Shown in pieces: positions 54,175 through 64,000 of a stretch of 64,000 nt of DNA. Made by a program: the position numbers and the translations under genes. The stretch spans positions 1,673,632,800 through 1,673,696,799 of the forward strand of contig CM066031.1 of the NCBI GenBank assembly GCA_033557465.1, read 5' to 3'. A model generated the notes under the pieces. It ran no database searches. It was not told where the DNA came from and saw only the letters and a program-made list of their open reading frames with translations. Origin of the DNA: Ichthyophis bannanicus. Its lineage: Eukaryota; Chordata; Amphibia; Gymnophiona; Ichthyophiidae. Each line of letters starts with the position of its first letter. Position 1 is the stretch's first letter.

Positions 54175-55190
54175 ATGGATCCCCATGAAGTCCTTCGCTG
54201 GATGAGTTCTCAGTTTGAGAAACAAAGAGAACTGGCACAGCTGACACAAGAACAAGCCGTTGCAGCCATGCAGGCCCAGCAGAAGCCCATGATGGATCTA
54301 ATAGAAGCTTTGCTGGCAAGCCAGAAGGCAGCGGAGAAAAGGCCAAGAGAGCATACCTGTGTGGTAGGACCACAGAACTGTGGAGTTTTGTCTTTTGGAC
54401 AATTGACTGTTGAGGACAATATTGATGACTTCATAGAGGCCTTTGAAAGGGTAGCCCTGAATGTGGGATGGCTGCCTGAGCAATGGGCAGTCCGGCTTGC
54501 TACCTCCCTAACGGGAGAGGCCTTAGCGGCCTATAAAGCCATGCCCGCTGCTCTGGCGACAGATTATGAGGAGCTTAAAAAGGCCATTCGTGATAGATTA
54601 GGCTTAACCCCTATGGTATACCGGAGGATGTTGAAAGCCACCAAGCTCCAACCGGGTGAAACACCTAAGGCGTTGTGCCAAAGGGTGCGAAGCTTGGCAT
54701 GGAAATGACTCGCTCCTGAGGGAAAGACCCTCAAATCCGTTATTGATGCCATTGTGCTAGAGCAATTTATGGAGGCAGTTCCTGCTGAGATAAGGTCCTT
54801 TTTGACTTTAAAAAATTGCCAAACCGCAACAGGAGCAGCCCACCTCACAGAGCGGTTTATGGAGGCTGAGTTGGCCGGTAAACCACAAGGAGGCGCTCGG
54901 AGCATGTTTGGCGAGGCAAATTTTGAAAAAGCAATAAAGGAGCCTAGACCCTATGTGAAAGGTGTGACCAACTGTTTGCCTAGGAGAGATGTTAAAGAGG
55001 CAGAAGTAAAATGTTTTAAATGCGGTAAAATGGGTCACAGACAGAGAAATTGTGTAATGCGAACAGCACTGATTGATGATGACAAATGTATACAAGAAGG
55101 TTTCCTTCTGAGTGTAGAAGTGCAAGGTGTTTTGGCTAGGGCGTTGCTTGACTCGGGTGCTGACCAGAGTATGGTCTCGAAAAAACTCTG
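54175..55190 (+). pseudogene. Gypsy gag and protease start, one internal TGA
   Basis: It starts at the ATG at 54175 in good context (MDPHEVLRWMSSQFEKQREL). The capsid part DNIDDFIEAFERVALNVGW, WAVRLATSLTGEALAAYKAM and LKKAIRDRLGLTP resembles the gag of Gmr1-like elements, the group linked to the vertebrate SCAN domain. TGA at 54706 replaces a likely Trp. The zinc knuckle CFKCGKMGHRQRNC (C-x2-C-x4-H-x4-C) is at 55012-55053. The protease site LLDSGADQSM is at 55145-55174, followed by a second TGA at 55189. Gag coats the RNA; the protease cuts the polyprotein. Confidence 0.88.
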
Positions 55191-57066
55191 ACAGGTTATA
55201 CAAGCCCGCAGGGGGTCATCACCGAGCCAACCAGAAGGTAGGACGAAGATTCGATGCGTGCATGAAGCATCCACTTTTTACCCTCTTTATAGAGTTTTAG
55301 TAAAAGGGTTAGGAACACGGAGGGAGGTTTTAGTGGGCATAATCCTTAAACTGCCTTATGATATTGTACTAGGGAGGGACTGGCCCCCGTTTTGTAGAGG
55401 GATAGAGAAAGGCATACACGTAAAGGGAGGTATGGTCTCCACTCGGTCCCAGGCCCGAACCTCAGAGATACAGGGTGAACCCCCAGAGGAGGAATCTGAC
55501 CCTCTAGAGGAGGAAGAGGGACCCACAGAGGAGGAGGGTAGACCTGCAGATGAGGCACTAGGAGAGCGTCCCATGCATGAAGAGTTGATTAATGTCCCTT
55601 CTAAAAACACTAAGAAAAGCAAGGCGGACAAACACCGGGAAAGGCACCATAGAGCTCAGGTGAGGGCAGGAATGGAAGCCGGGCAAGGATTGCCCTGGGT
55701 GCCTGCGAATCTTGTTAAAAAGTTCCCATCCTTCCCTAGGGAGCAACAAGCTGATCTGGCGTTAAAACGAGCCTTCGAATATGCCAAAAGGGAGAGGGAC
55801 ATTCTCCCCAGATTCCTAATAGAGAAAGAAATATTGTACAGGGAAAGCAATGATCCCCAAACCGGAGCAGTCAGGAAGCAGTTAGTTGTCCCGACTACGT
55901 TCAAGGCAGTGGTTCTGAGATTGGCTCACGATCACCCATTGGGCAGTCATAAAGGCATACAGGGGACCTTGGACCAAATTTTAGCCCATTTTTATTGGCC
56001 GGGAGTGTTCAAAGAAACGGCTCGTTTCTGTGAGTCTTGTCCTTCATGTCAGCGGGTTACCGCTGCCAAACTTATGGGGGTGCCTATGATTCCTACCCCC
56101 ACTATATCAGAACCAATACGCCATATGGCGATGGATATCGTGGGACCCCTGTTAAAAATGCCTAGGGGATTCCAGTATATTCTGGTTTTGATAGATCAGG
56201 CCACCAGGTTCCCCTGGGCCATGCCTTTGTGAAACATCTCAGCCAGAACCATAGCTTTAGAGCTAATTAAACTATTCTGTGAAGTGGGATTTCCCCAAGA
56301 AATGCTTACCGATAGAGGAAGCAATTTCATGTCCAAATATTTAGCCCAAGTGTGGGACGCATTTGGAATTCAGCATTTAAGAACCGCCGCCTATCATCCC
56401 CAATCCAATGGGCTTGTAGATAGATTAAACCAGACCCTAAAACAAATGCTGAGGCGAGGGCTGCACGGAAAGATGTCAGAGTGGGACATCATGCTCCCGT
56501 TTGTCCTGTACACCTGTCGGGAGCGTACACAGGCCTCGTTAGGAGCTTCCCCCTATGAATTAATGTTTGGCCGTGCCCCAAGGGGAGTCCTAGATATTTT
56601 GAGGGAACAATGGGTGGAGCCTGAAGTAGAAGAAATGGGGGTATCACTTTTTCTTCGTGAGCTGAGGAGTTGCTTGCAGAGGACTTCTCAGGTGTCCGAA
56701 GAACACTTGCAAGCTAGTCAGAAGCGCCAAAAGAGATACTACGATCGAGGAAAGAAACCTCGTCAACTGGCCATGGGAGAGAGGGTGGTGGTACTGATAA
56801 CAGACGCTGGTCCAAAGTTCGAGGCACAGCGGAAGGGTCCATATACAGTAGTGGAACAGATGGGCCCAGTTTCATATGCAGTAGAGAATGACAGGGGGCG
56901 TCGTCAGGTCTACCATGTCAATGTCCCTAAGCCTTGGCATGAGAGGATAGCGGCAGCTAGTCTCTCTAGAGTACAAGAACATATCGAGACCCGCTCAGTG
57001 ATTACGTGCTGTGTGAACATAGATCCACCAGCCCGTAATATCTTAAGGGGGGGATATGTGACGTAG
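55191..57066 (+). pseudogene. Gypsy protease end and integrase, one internal TGA
   Basis: It continues the same frame. The protease ends with YDIVLGRDWP (55358-55387). A linker rich in Glu and Lys follows, then the integrase: zinc-binding HDHPLGSHKGIQG with CESCPSCQR, core AMDIVGPLLKM (first Asp), LTDRGSNFMSKY (second Asp) and YHPQSNGLVDRLNQTLK, where the usual catalytic Glu is Asp. TGA at 56230 interrupts the core and fits CGA decay. The GPY/F module RKGPYTVVEQMGPVSYAVE and HVNVPKPWHER close the domain. The last residues PARNILRGGYVT overlap the LTR start. Confidence 0.9.
57045..57054 (+). promoter_or_regulatory. Polypurine tract of Gypsy element 2
   Basis: AAGGGGGGGA directly before TATGTGACG, matching the tract at 483-493 of element 1. 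Confidence 0.75.
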
Positions 57067-58230
57067 AAGCCCACACAGAGCCTATGCAGACAGATAGAAA
57101 GGAGAGATTTACCTTAGAATCTGTTAGGCAGCCAGCATGTGCAGCTCAGGAGAAGCAAAGGAACAGAGGAGCAGAACTACCACACCCAAGCTATGACGTA
57201 GCAGAAAGCTTGAGGATTGATTATGATCACCTGTCCAAGAAAGCACGGTCAGCTTACAGCGAACAGGGAGATAAAAGCTGGTTGGTATATCCAGCAAAGG
57301 AGGAGGAGGAAGAGGAAAAGGAGAGAGCAGAGATGAGAAACCAGGGAGGCAGAGGTCACAGAAGGAGAAGCCTGCTGAACAGAGGAAGCACTGGGCGTGT
57401 CACTGGAACAGGAAGCAGCAGAGGCAAGGCTTCAGAGGAATGTGGCAGGGGAAGTGCTCAGACTGCCAGTAGCTGGAGGTCCTATGAGGAACCTGTTTAC
57501 AGCCCAGGGAGAGAAGCCAGTGCTCCAGAGAGAAGGAAGGCATAACCTTGGGCTAGGAGGCTGCCTAGACCGAGTGAGCAGGAAAGTCCCCAGTCCTCAC
57601 TGCCAGGGGAAAGACCTCAACAATTATACAGGTGGGAGCCTAGCACTGTGAGAAGGAAAGCTAGAAGCTCCATTCGGAACGAAGGGTCAGAGCAGTGCTC
57701 CAGACCAGAAATATCTGCAGGAAGCTATAAAACAATCCCTAACAACTGGAGGGTAGAAAAGAAGAGCTGGATAGGCAACCTTACAGATACAGATACTCTA
57801 AACATACTTGCACAGAACTGTGTCCCTGTACGCTATCTGAACTTTCAGAGAGGGGTTTTCATAAAAACAGCTGTGAAGGTTTAAACCCAAGCACAACGTA
57901 TGCTGAATGTGAGGAGATGCAATGGGAAAGTAACACCAGGGTTCCAGAACAGGCTCCTATGGATTGTACATTATGTCTTTCGGATGATATTGAGTCTTTG
58001 TGCTGAAGCCCTGTAAAAAGACCAAAGAAAAAGATGATATTTTTCTTTGAGAGAAACTGTTTTGTTTTCCCTGTTTTTGGTTATGCACATGATATCCTTG
58101 GGGGAAGGGGAATAACGCCTTTGTTTTGTTTTGCCTTAACCACTCGATTTGAGACTATTTTTGACCACTAGAAGATAGCAAGGCAACTCCAACCTCGGGG
58201 CCCTAGGCGAAGGCCTGTAGCCCCGTGACA
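57057..58230 (+). repeat. 3' LTR of Gypsy element 2
   Basis: An 1174-bp repeat matching the 5' LTR from TGTGACGTAG to CCCCGTGACA. The poly(A) signal of the 5' LTR (AATAAA) reads AATAAC here, which would weaken 3' end formation of the element RNA. Confidence 0.95.
57084..57545 (+). pseudogene. LTR-encoded reading frame, truncated copy in the 3' LTR
   Basis: The same start (MQTDRKERFTLESVRQPAC) and spacing as the 5' LTR copy. A stop (TAA at 57543) replaces the Leu codon that follows RRKA in the 5' copy, and a 1-bp deletion near 57800 shifts the rest. The downstream sequence still aligns with the 5' copy. Confidence 0.6.
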
Positions 58231-58560
58231 CTTAGCACTGACCATGATGGCCTTGTTCAACAGTAACTGGTTTCATATGCTTCCCCCATTATTGCTCTTC
58301 TGCTCTATTGCCATGATATTATTTGAATCAATATGATCATATTTTCTGTCTGCCTATATTGCAGTGAATAGCTTATAGACTGTAGGTTGACAAGTTATTG
58401 GTCTGTAATTTTTGGGAATGTGACTTGGATCCCTCTTTGGAAGAAGTAGCATTTTTGTTATAAGTCATTGCGGTGTTAAGTCTGGCTGCTTGATCTACTG
58501 ATTTTTGCAGTTTACCAAATCATGATGGAGTAATATTAACTGTTGGAACCAAAGGTGGGT
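58231..58560 (-). mobile_element. R4-like LINE, 5' part of RT split off by Gypsy element 2
   Basis: The minus strand reads KMLLLPKRDPSHIPK, then VNLQSISYSLQYR and SRRAIMGEA, the finger region of the RT. It joins the part at 52672 (KQKSQ) across the Gypsy insertion. Several stops are present. Confidence 0.6.
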
Positions 58561-58599
58561 CTCTCTATCTGAGCCAGGACTCTTCCAAATCTGCTTTCC

Positions 58600-59545
58600 A
58601 GCTCTTTTGTTGTTACTTATGGGCATTCCATAGATTTGATTTTGCTTTTTCTAGGAATCATTCTGTTTCTCTGTTGTGCTCTACAGGGTCCTCATATAGT
58701 TTTCTCTAGAAGGTTTCTCTTTCAGATTTGGTTGGTGGTATTTTTTACCATTCTAATGTGCTTTCTCAATTCTTCCTTTTGTAATGTTTTGTGTTTTGTA
58801 AACACTAGCCCTTATAGCTATTATTTTGTCAGCCATCTTTTTGGAAAATCATGATAGTTTTCTTCATGTTTTTAAGTTTACTTATCTTTGTACCTTTTTT
58901 ATAGCTCCTTTCAATTTGGCCACTGTTTTTCCACTTCTCTTATCTCCTTCCATCCTGCTAGTTCCTCCCTCAGGTATTGCCCCGTTTTATGTTTAAAATT
59001 CAGCACTATGAGTTTGGTGTGCCTAGATACTGGTTTAGCTTTTATGTAAAATCATACTGTGTGATGATCACTGCTGTCCAGCTGGGCCATTATCCATACA
59101 TTTGACACGCTGTCTCCATTTGTAAGTATTAGATCCAGTGTCACCCCTTCCCCTTGTAGGTTCCATCACTTTTGCCTGAGCAGAGCTCCTTGAAAGGCAT
59201 TCAAGATCTCTCTGCTTCTTTCAGATTCTGATGATGGGATACTCCAGTCCACATCTAGTAGGTTGAAATTGCCTAGCAATGTCACCTCCCCCTTCACCAG
59301 TTCTCTGTCAGTTCCTTCATGTGTGATGGAGGAGTATAGGCAACACTGATGGAATCAATCATGTTCAATTTCCAAGACAGTCCACAGTGTTTCCTGTTTT
59401 CCTCATACTCCCTGCATTTCAGTCCCTTTAATACCATTCTTGGCATAAAGTGCTACTCATCCACCTTGTCCGCCATCTCTATCCTTCTGAAGCAGATTAT
59501 AGCCAGGTATGGCCATATCCTGTTCATGGCTCTCATTGAATCATG
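58600..59545 (-). mobile_element. CR1-type endonuclease fragment
   Basis: Minus-strand pieces: GYKLLQKDRDGGQGG, LLGNFNLLDVDWS (GDFN changed to GNFN), EGVTLDLILTNGDSVSNV, QLDSSDHHTV (catalytic SDH) and VLNFKHKTGQYLREELAG. These match the CR1-type APE endonuclease. The RT part is missing on the 3' side, where R4-like sequence begins. Confidence 0.72.
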
Positions 59546-59559
59546 TCTCTGTAAATAGC

Positions 59560-60890
59560 AACAGTATTTATTTTATTTATTTATTTAGCTACATTTTTCT
59601 ACCACCTTTTGCCGGGTCAAAGCGGTGTAGAATGAACATTATAACAGGAAAAATTACATTGAACAATAGAAACAGTAAACTATATACAGTATGCATAAGT
59701 TAGTAAATTAACTATGTACACATTTTCATTAACAGGGTTTGTCAGATAGGGTTCATCTATAGGACAAGTGAAGCTTGTTTGTTCTCTGTGGGCTAAGTGG
59801 TTGGGCTGAAATGTGTGGTAAAGAGGTGGGTCTTTAGGTGTTTTCTGAAGGTTTTGATGTCGGTGATGTTTCTCAGTGAGACTGGCAATACATTCCAGAT
59901 CGATGGGGCACTGAGTTCAAATGTACGTTTACAGGCTTGCTGGTTGAACTTGGTTCTGATATGTGAGATGGTTAGAGAAATCATGATGTCAGACTGTCTT
60001 GATCTATTGGGTTGGGGGTATTTGAAGCAGAGTGCATAGGTGAGTTGGGGGAGGGTCAGAGTTTGAGGAGGATGATTTTGTATTTTATGTGGCTGTGCAA
60101 CGGTAGCCAGGGGAGATGTTTCATGATAGGTGTGATGTGGTCTTGTCTTGTTGCACCTTAGAGGATGCATGCTGTTGTGTGTAGAGTGGTCTGTAATGGG
60201 AGCAGAGTGGCTTGTGGGAGGCCTTGGTATATTGCGTTGCAATAATCAAGTTGTGGTAGGACTATAGTCTGGAGAGCTGAGTGAAAGTCATTTGGTTCCA
60301 GGAGTGTTCAAAGGCGTAGAAGGGTTTTTGTTTCAAAGTATATTGCTCTGGTGACATTGCTTATATGCACTCTGAAGTTGAGGTGATGGTCTAAGGTGAC
60401 CCCTCAGGTATTTTATTTCTGAGCGGACTTTCACTTAAGTGTTATCTTAGTGTTAGGGTGTCCAGGGTGTCACTAGGGTGTCTAGTGTTAGGGTGTCCAG
60501 TGGGGAGAAGATATTGTCCTTTGTTATGATGAGTGCCTCTGTTTTCTTGAAATTTACTGCAAGGTTGATTTCTTGAAGCCATCTGGAGACATCTGCAAAG
60601 CGTTGATGGGTGTGATATGATGGTTGTTTTGTGTTGAAGGTGGCATAAAGCATGATGTCATTAGCATAGATGTGGAAATGAAGGCTGTGGGATTTTATGA
60701 TGGAGCAGAGGGGTTGGAGTTAAATGTTGAATAGGATTGATGAGAGGGTGGATTCCTGGGGGACTCCTTGTCTTTGGTGGAGAGGTGTTGACGTGGTTTG
60801 TCCGATTTTTATCTGTTGTGTTCTGTTGGATAGGTAGGATTGGAATGATCTGAGGAATGTGCCTTGGATTCTGTAATTATAAATGCAAAA
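59560..60890 (-). mobile_element. L2-like LINE, 3' part
   Basis: The minus strand reads RQGVPQESTLSSILFNI, HIYANDIMLYATF (YADD changed to YAND), WLQEINLAVNFKKTEALIIT, then the C-terminus ELSAPSIWNVLPVSLRNITD and FRKHLKTHLFTTHF. The 3' tail runs into TTTATTTATTTA-type repeats (complement at 59565-59590). The tract at 60450-60510 has short TTAGGGTGTCCAG repeats. Confidence 0.8.
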
Positions 60891-61879
60891 ACCCTAATAG
60901 TGTCACCACTAAAATATATCCTTAAAGAAGGTACACATTAATTAATCATTAAAATTACTAACTATGAACTCCCGTGACATAACGGACAGACTCTCCCTCT
61001 TCACTATATTTATGTTATTTTTGTCAGATCGTCTGTTATGAGGATGCAAAAACATACTCTTGCAACAGACCCTCCATTTTATTCAAATTTAAAAGAGGCC
61101 AACCGGCCAACCTCGTGTGAGGCTATATGGTCCTGTGAACCAGCCACCGCAAACATAAATTTCTTTAGAACATCCTCGCTCAAATCACATTCATATCTCA
61201 GTTCAATCAGGACACAATTTCGAATGTCCAAAATGGTATCAGTGTCGCCCAGAACAAGTGTATATACTCATCTGGAAATGATGACAATCAGCATACTATG
61301 AGCAGACTCGAAGGCTGAAAGATGTAGCCATCCATCAATTAGGCAAGAATCGTCTTCCTAGCTCAAAAGGCTGCTCAAACTGTCCTCGTTCCTTGCAATG
61401 GAATAATACGGCTGGGCGCACAAACATTCAGTTGGGTACTGCCACTGTAATAGCAACAGTATCTAAGTCCTCCTCCAACATTAGTGCTTGCAGATCTGGA
61501 ATTGTTACTTAGTTTGTAAGCATTTATACTCATTACTTTCCAGTTATTTTGAGTTGTCTTGTTCATAATCTGAATAGCTTTGTATCCAGTCTTATCCTCT
61601 ACTTTGTTGCAGATAAACAAATTACTGAGATGGTTTCCTAGGCTATGCTTTCCACTGTCATGCTTTTGCCGAGGGTGACATCCTAGACACATACACTTCC
61701 ATATGCCACCCCCACAGTCGAGTTTAAATGCCTAGCAACATACAGCTTGAACTTTGTAGAATCTTTCTTCCTACCACATACATGTAAAATAACCCAGTAG
61801 CAGTAGAATAAGAACCAAACAATAATAAAGAATTAAGCTAAGGGACAGTTTCAGATATATTAAATAAATACATAATAAA
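60891..61879. other. No gene recognised
   Basis: No known domain, exon or repeat end was recognised on either strand. Open frames here are short and not protein-like. Confidence 0.4.
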
Positions 61880-62075
61880 TACACAATGCTTGGCAAGGTG
61901 GAAGGTCACAGTAAAAGAGGAAGGCCGGCAATGAGAAGGATTGTACAATAACAGCAGCTATGGATACCACTCTATCAACAATGAGCAGATTGGCTGAAGA
62001 CCGAACAGAGTTTAGGTCAACTATCCAGAGGGTCGTCTGAAGTCGACACAGACTTGACAGCACTTAACAACAACA
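61880..62075 (+). mobile_element. RTE-type LINE 3' tail
   Basis: The translation begins MLGKVEGHSKRGRPAMRR and the tail reads GTCGACACAGACTTGACAG then CACTTAACAACAACA, the plus-strand counterpart of the RTE fragment at 16812-17395. Confidence 0.78.
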
Positions 62076-62454
62076 TTCAAGAAAAACAATTATGCACAAA
62101 TAAAACAGTACACATATACAGCTGCCATATTGAAACAAATCAGAAATATATGCCTAACATGTGTCAACAAAAGCCTTCACCAGGAGCTTTATTTAAATCA
62201 TAGCTTTAACAAGTGAAACAAAGGAGACCACGTGATGCGCACACCGTAGAGGTCGCATCCTGAGCTAGTCCCGGGACCCTCAGACTCTACCGGTGCATTT
62301 GAGCCGTTTATTACTGCCCTCACCCGCTGAAAAAATCACCCGTTGCATCGGAGTGCCGACAGATCCATTGGGTGCTGATCCAGCTGCTCTGCTACATGGC
62401 GACCACGGTAAAATCGATGCGGGGGATCGGGGGCGAGGGGCCGGCACAGCTAAG

Positions 62455-63252
62455 ATGGCGGAGCCCGCCCAGATACCAGCATCACCGCAATCGCCGAATT
62501 CCCCTGCCTCTATTGATGAGATGTCAGCGGCCGTAAAATCAGCCCTGTTGCCTCAATTTGAAGCCCTCCATGAGAAAATGGATGGGCTGAAAACTGCCTT
62601 TGACGTGCTGAGTAAGCGGCAGCAGGAGGCCGAAGATCGTGTGGGGCTGGCTGAGGAAAAGGTGGAAACCCTGACAGCGGAGGTGGCGGGTTTGCGATCC
62701 CAACTTTCTCAGCATGAGGCCAAACTCGATGACCTGGAGAACAGGTCTCGACGAAATAACCTGCGCTTCCTGGGAATCCCTGAAGCCACTCTTGATAAAG
62801 ACTTGCGTGGTTATTTAGAGGCCCTGATCCTGCAGATGGTGGAAGAGAGTGCACTAGGAGGTAAACTAATTATTGAAAGGGTACATCGAGTCGGCCCACG
62901 GCAGCCTCGCGACCCCCGCCCTCGAATTGTTTTAGCAAAATTCCTCCACTTTCAGCAGAAAGAGCTGATCCTCAAAACAGCTCGGCAGAAGGGGGAGGTG
63001 ATCTTTAATAACAATAAGATTCGTGTAGCCCAAGATTACTCCGTGGCATTGAGCCGGAAAAGAAAGGAATATGCCCCCCTCTGTGGAAAGCTGATTGATG
63101 CAGGGATTCGGTTTTCGGTGCAATATCCCGCTAAATTACATGTACTTGGTGAGGGGGCTCCTCGCACCTTTGACTCTGCCTCGGCAGCTGAGGAGTATGT
63201 GAACCGGCTCTATCTTCAAAAAACCGCAGTGTCAGGGACTCCCTCCACATGA
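62455..63252 (+). CDS. L1-type ORF1 protein, intact
   Basis: It starts at the ATG at 62455 in strong context (AAGATGG; MAEPAQIPASPQSPNSP), giving 265 residues. An in-frame ATG at 62293 would add 54 poorly complex residues and is less likely. A long coiled coil (about residues 30-95; QQEAEDRVGLAEEKVETLTA) is followed by the RNA-binding RRM start ENRSRRNNLRFLGIPE and by the C-terminal domain (KRKEYAPLCGKLIDAGIRFS). ORF1p binds L1 RNA as a trimer and acts as a chaperone. No frameshift or stop is seen. Confidence 0.9.
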   Translation: MAEPAQIPASPQSPNSPASIDEMSAAVKSALLPQFEALHEKMDGLKTAFDVLSKRQQEAEDRVGLAEEKVETLTAEVAGLRSQLSQHEAKLDDLENRSRRNNLRFLGIPEATLDKDLRGYLEALILQMVEESALGGKLIIERVHRVGPRQPRDPRPRIVLAKFLHFQQKELILKTARQKGEVIFNNNKIRVAQDYSVALSRKRKEYAPLCGKLIDAGIRFSVQYPAKLHVLGEGAPRTFDSASAAEEYVNRLYLQKTAVSGTPST

Positions 63253-64000
63253 TTTGTTCTACTTTGACAACATAATTTCCTGAACTTTTTTGGAGAGCAA
63301 AGAAGGGGAAATACAATGTAGCCACAGCTACGGAGAGTTCTGCAACTGTTCAATGACTCAGTGTCCTGTGGATACATTAACAGTTACAAATTGTTTTGTA
63401 CGGCAACAAAGTTCCCAGCCATTCAAATCCCTTTCTCTGGGTCTCCACGTGCTCTGTCTTTAAGGGCGCACTACTACCCGGAGAGGTCTCTATGGCCACT
63501 ATTTCTGATTGGTGGCCCCGGCATTGCAGTCGGCTGCAAGTTCGGGGGGGGCAGATCGGCTTGACTCCGCGTTTAGGTGAACAAGTTGCTGCCTCCCCGA
63601 AATATGCCAGCGATCTTTGAAGGCGTGGAGAGGCCCGAGAAAGAACCGAGCTCCTCCTTTTAACTTTTCTTCTGCAAAGCCTAGCGAGGCAGGATACTAC
63701 CGACAAGGGCGTATAAGCCTTCCCTTGGAATTTTCATGTACTCTTTCTTCTTACCACGGAGCTCCCACTGATTTAGGGGCACTTCGATCTGGGCGGGAGG
63801 AGCCTGGCCTGCCCTTTGTGGTAGGGGTTGCCATAGCGGCTTCTCCGATCGATGCTCTTCCCCACCGGAACTCATCTACCGTTTTCCACATAGGATGGCT
63901 CCCCGCGATGGTGGGGGAAGGAGGAGACTCACCGCAGGGGCCGAGGAAGCAATTTCAGTTAGTTCACTTGAACTGATTTTCTCATAACTAAGAGTTTTTA
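63253..64000 (+). other. L1 inter-ORF region, ORF2 start not reached
   Basis: At least 748 bp after ORF1 show no endonuclease start (no INTRGLNS-type or similar motif). The sequence stays GC-rich and could be a long spacer of this L1 family, or ORF1 may be followed by another insertion. A frame at 63617-63976 has no recognisable domain. Confidence 0.45.

Larger units (their letters stand above)
52673..58230 (+). mobile_element. Ty3/Gypsy (Gmr1-like) element 2, both LTRs, RT and RNase H missing
   Basis: A complete insertion of 5558 bp: 5' LTR 52673-53859, internal region 53860-57056, 3' LTR 57057-58230. CTTA flanks both sides (52669-52672 and 58231-58234) as a 4-bp target duplication. The internal region encodes gag, protease, an acidic linker and integrase in one frame with three TGA stops, then goes straight to the terminal tail and polypurine tract. 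Reverse transcriptase and RNase H are absent. In Gmr1-like elements integrase precedes RT, so a deletion between the integrase end (57000) and the tail explains this. In the first 260 bp the two LTRs differ at about seven sites, so the insertion is not very recent. Confidence 0.92.
62226..64000 (+). mobile_element. L1-type LINE, 5' end (runs off the window)
   Basis: A GC-rich leader (from about 62226) is followed by intact ORF1. The rest, including ORF2, would lie beyond 64000. The protein layout is that of the L1/Tx1 group. The high CpG content and lack of stops in ORF1 suggest a young copy. Confidence 0.8.

Noticed and set aside
52669..58234. An infectious retrovirus or an envelope gene
   Set aside because: No envelope-like frame, signal peptide or membrane segment lies between integrase and the 3' LTR. 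The content is that of a Gypsy retrotransposon with deleted RT.
60450..60510. Interstitial telomere repeats
   Set aside because: TTAGGGTGTCCAG units are few and irregular and lie in the L2-like coding region; not TTAGGG arrays.

Overview
This is a stretch of vertebrate nuclear genome, not bacterial sequence. The only host gene recognised is the 5' end of a sorting nexin gene, best matched to SNX31, on the minus strand at about 38.9-39.2 kb. It has two small coding exons, a 97-bp intron with normal splice signals and a CpG-rich promoter. Everything below 38.93 kb is probably SNX31 intron 2, because no third exon was recognised there. Everything above about 39.4 kb is upstream intergenic DNA. 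The repeat mix is CR1, L2, RTE, R4-like and L1 LINEs, Penelope-like elements (PLEs), Gmr1-like Ty3/Gypsy, DIRS-like, hAT and mariner elements, tRNA- and 5S-derived SINEs. This suggests an amphibian, possibly a caecilian; that is inference from memory of repeat families and was not tested.

Layout. 1-1918: 3' end of a Gmr1-like Gypsy element (RNase H, polypurine tract, LTR) lying against a PLE (1919-3250) that carries a mariner-type MITE. 3.25-8.4 kb: mostly unrecognised DNA with one hAT MITE. 8.4-14 kb: a broken CR1, an RTE fragment and a PLE fragment. 14-24 kb: SINEs, an L2-like LINE, a 3.1-kb DNA transposon of uncertain superfamily inserted in a CR1 tail, a PLE flanked by 460-bp inverted repeats, and a DIRS-like recombinase remnant. 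29.4-38.2 kb: a nested stack, with a PLE split by a nearly full-length CR1 that is itself split by a solo Gypsy LTR. 38.8-39.4 kb: SNX31 promoter and exons. 39.8-49.9 kb: CR1- and L2-like LINEs, a 1.1-kb palindromic hAT element, and a 15-bp-flanked palindromic unit with a hammerhead-like core. 50-58.6 kb: an R4-like LINE split by a complete but defective Gypsy element (52673-58230). 58.6-62 kb: more LINE fragments. 62.2-64 kb: the 5' end of an L1-type LINE with intact ORF1.

Most interesting signal. Four LTRs from three related Gypsy insertions each carry a long reading frame whose ATG lies exactly 27 nt from the LTR's 5' TG. Two of the four copies are long and open (276 and 311 codons), and the three families end in similar Met-Asp-Cys-type tails. 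In the first element the RNase H frame runs without a stop through the polypurine tract into this LTR frame. A conserved protein encoded in the LTR of a vertebrate Gypsy group would be unusual. Other notable items are a 33-bp micro-inversion over the catalytic FADD box of a CR1 reverse transcriptase, the palindromic hammerhead-like unit, and the unassigned DNA transposon.
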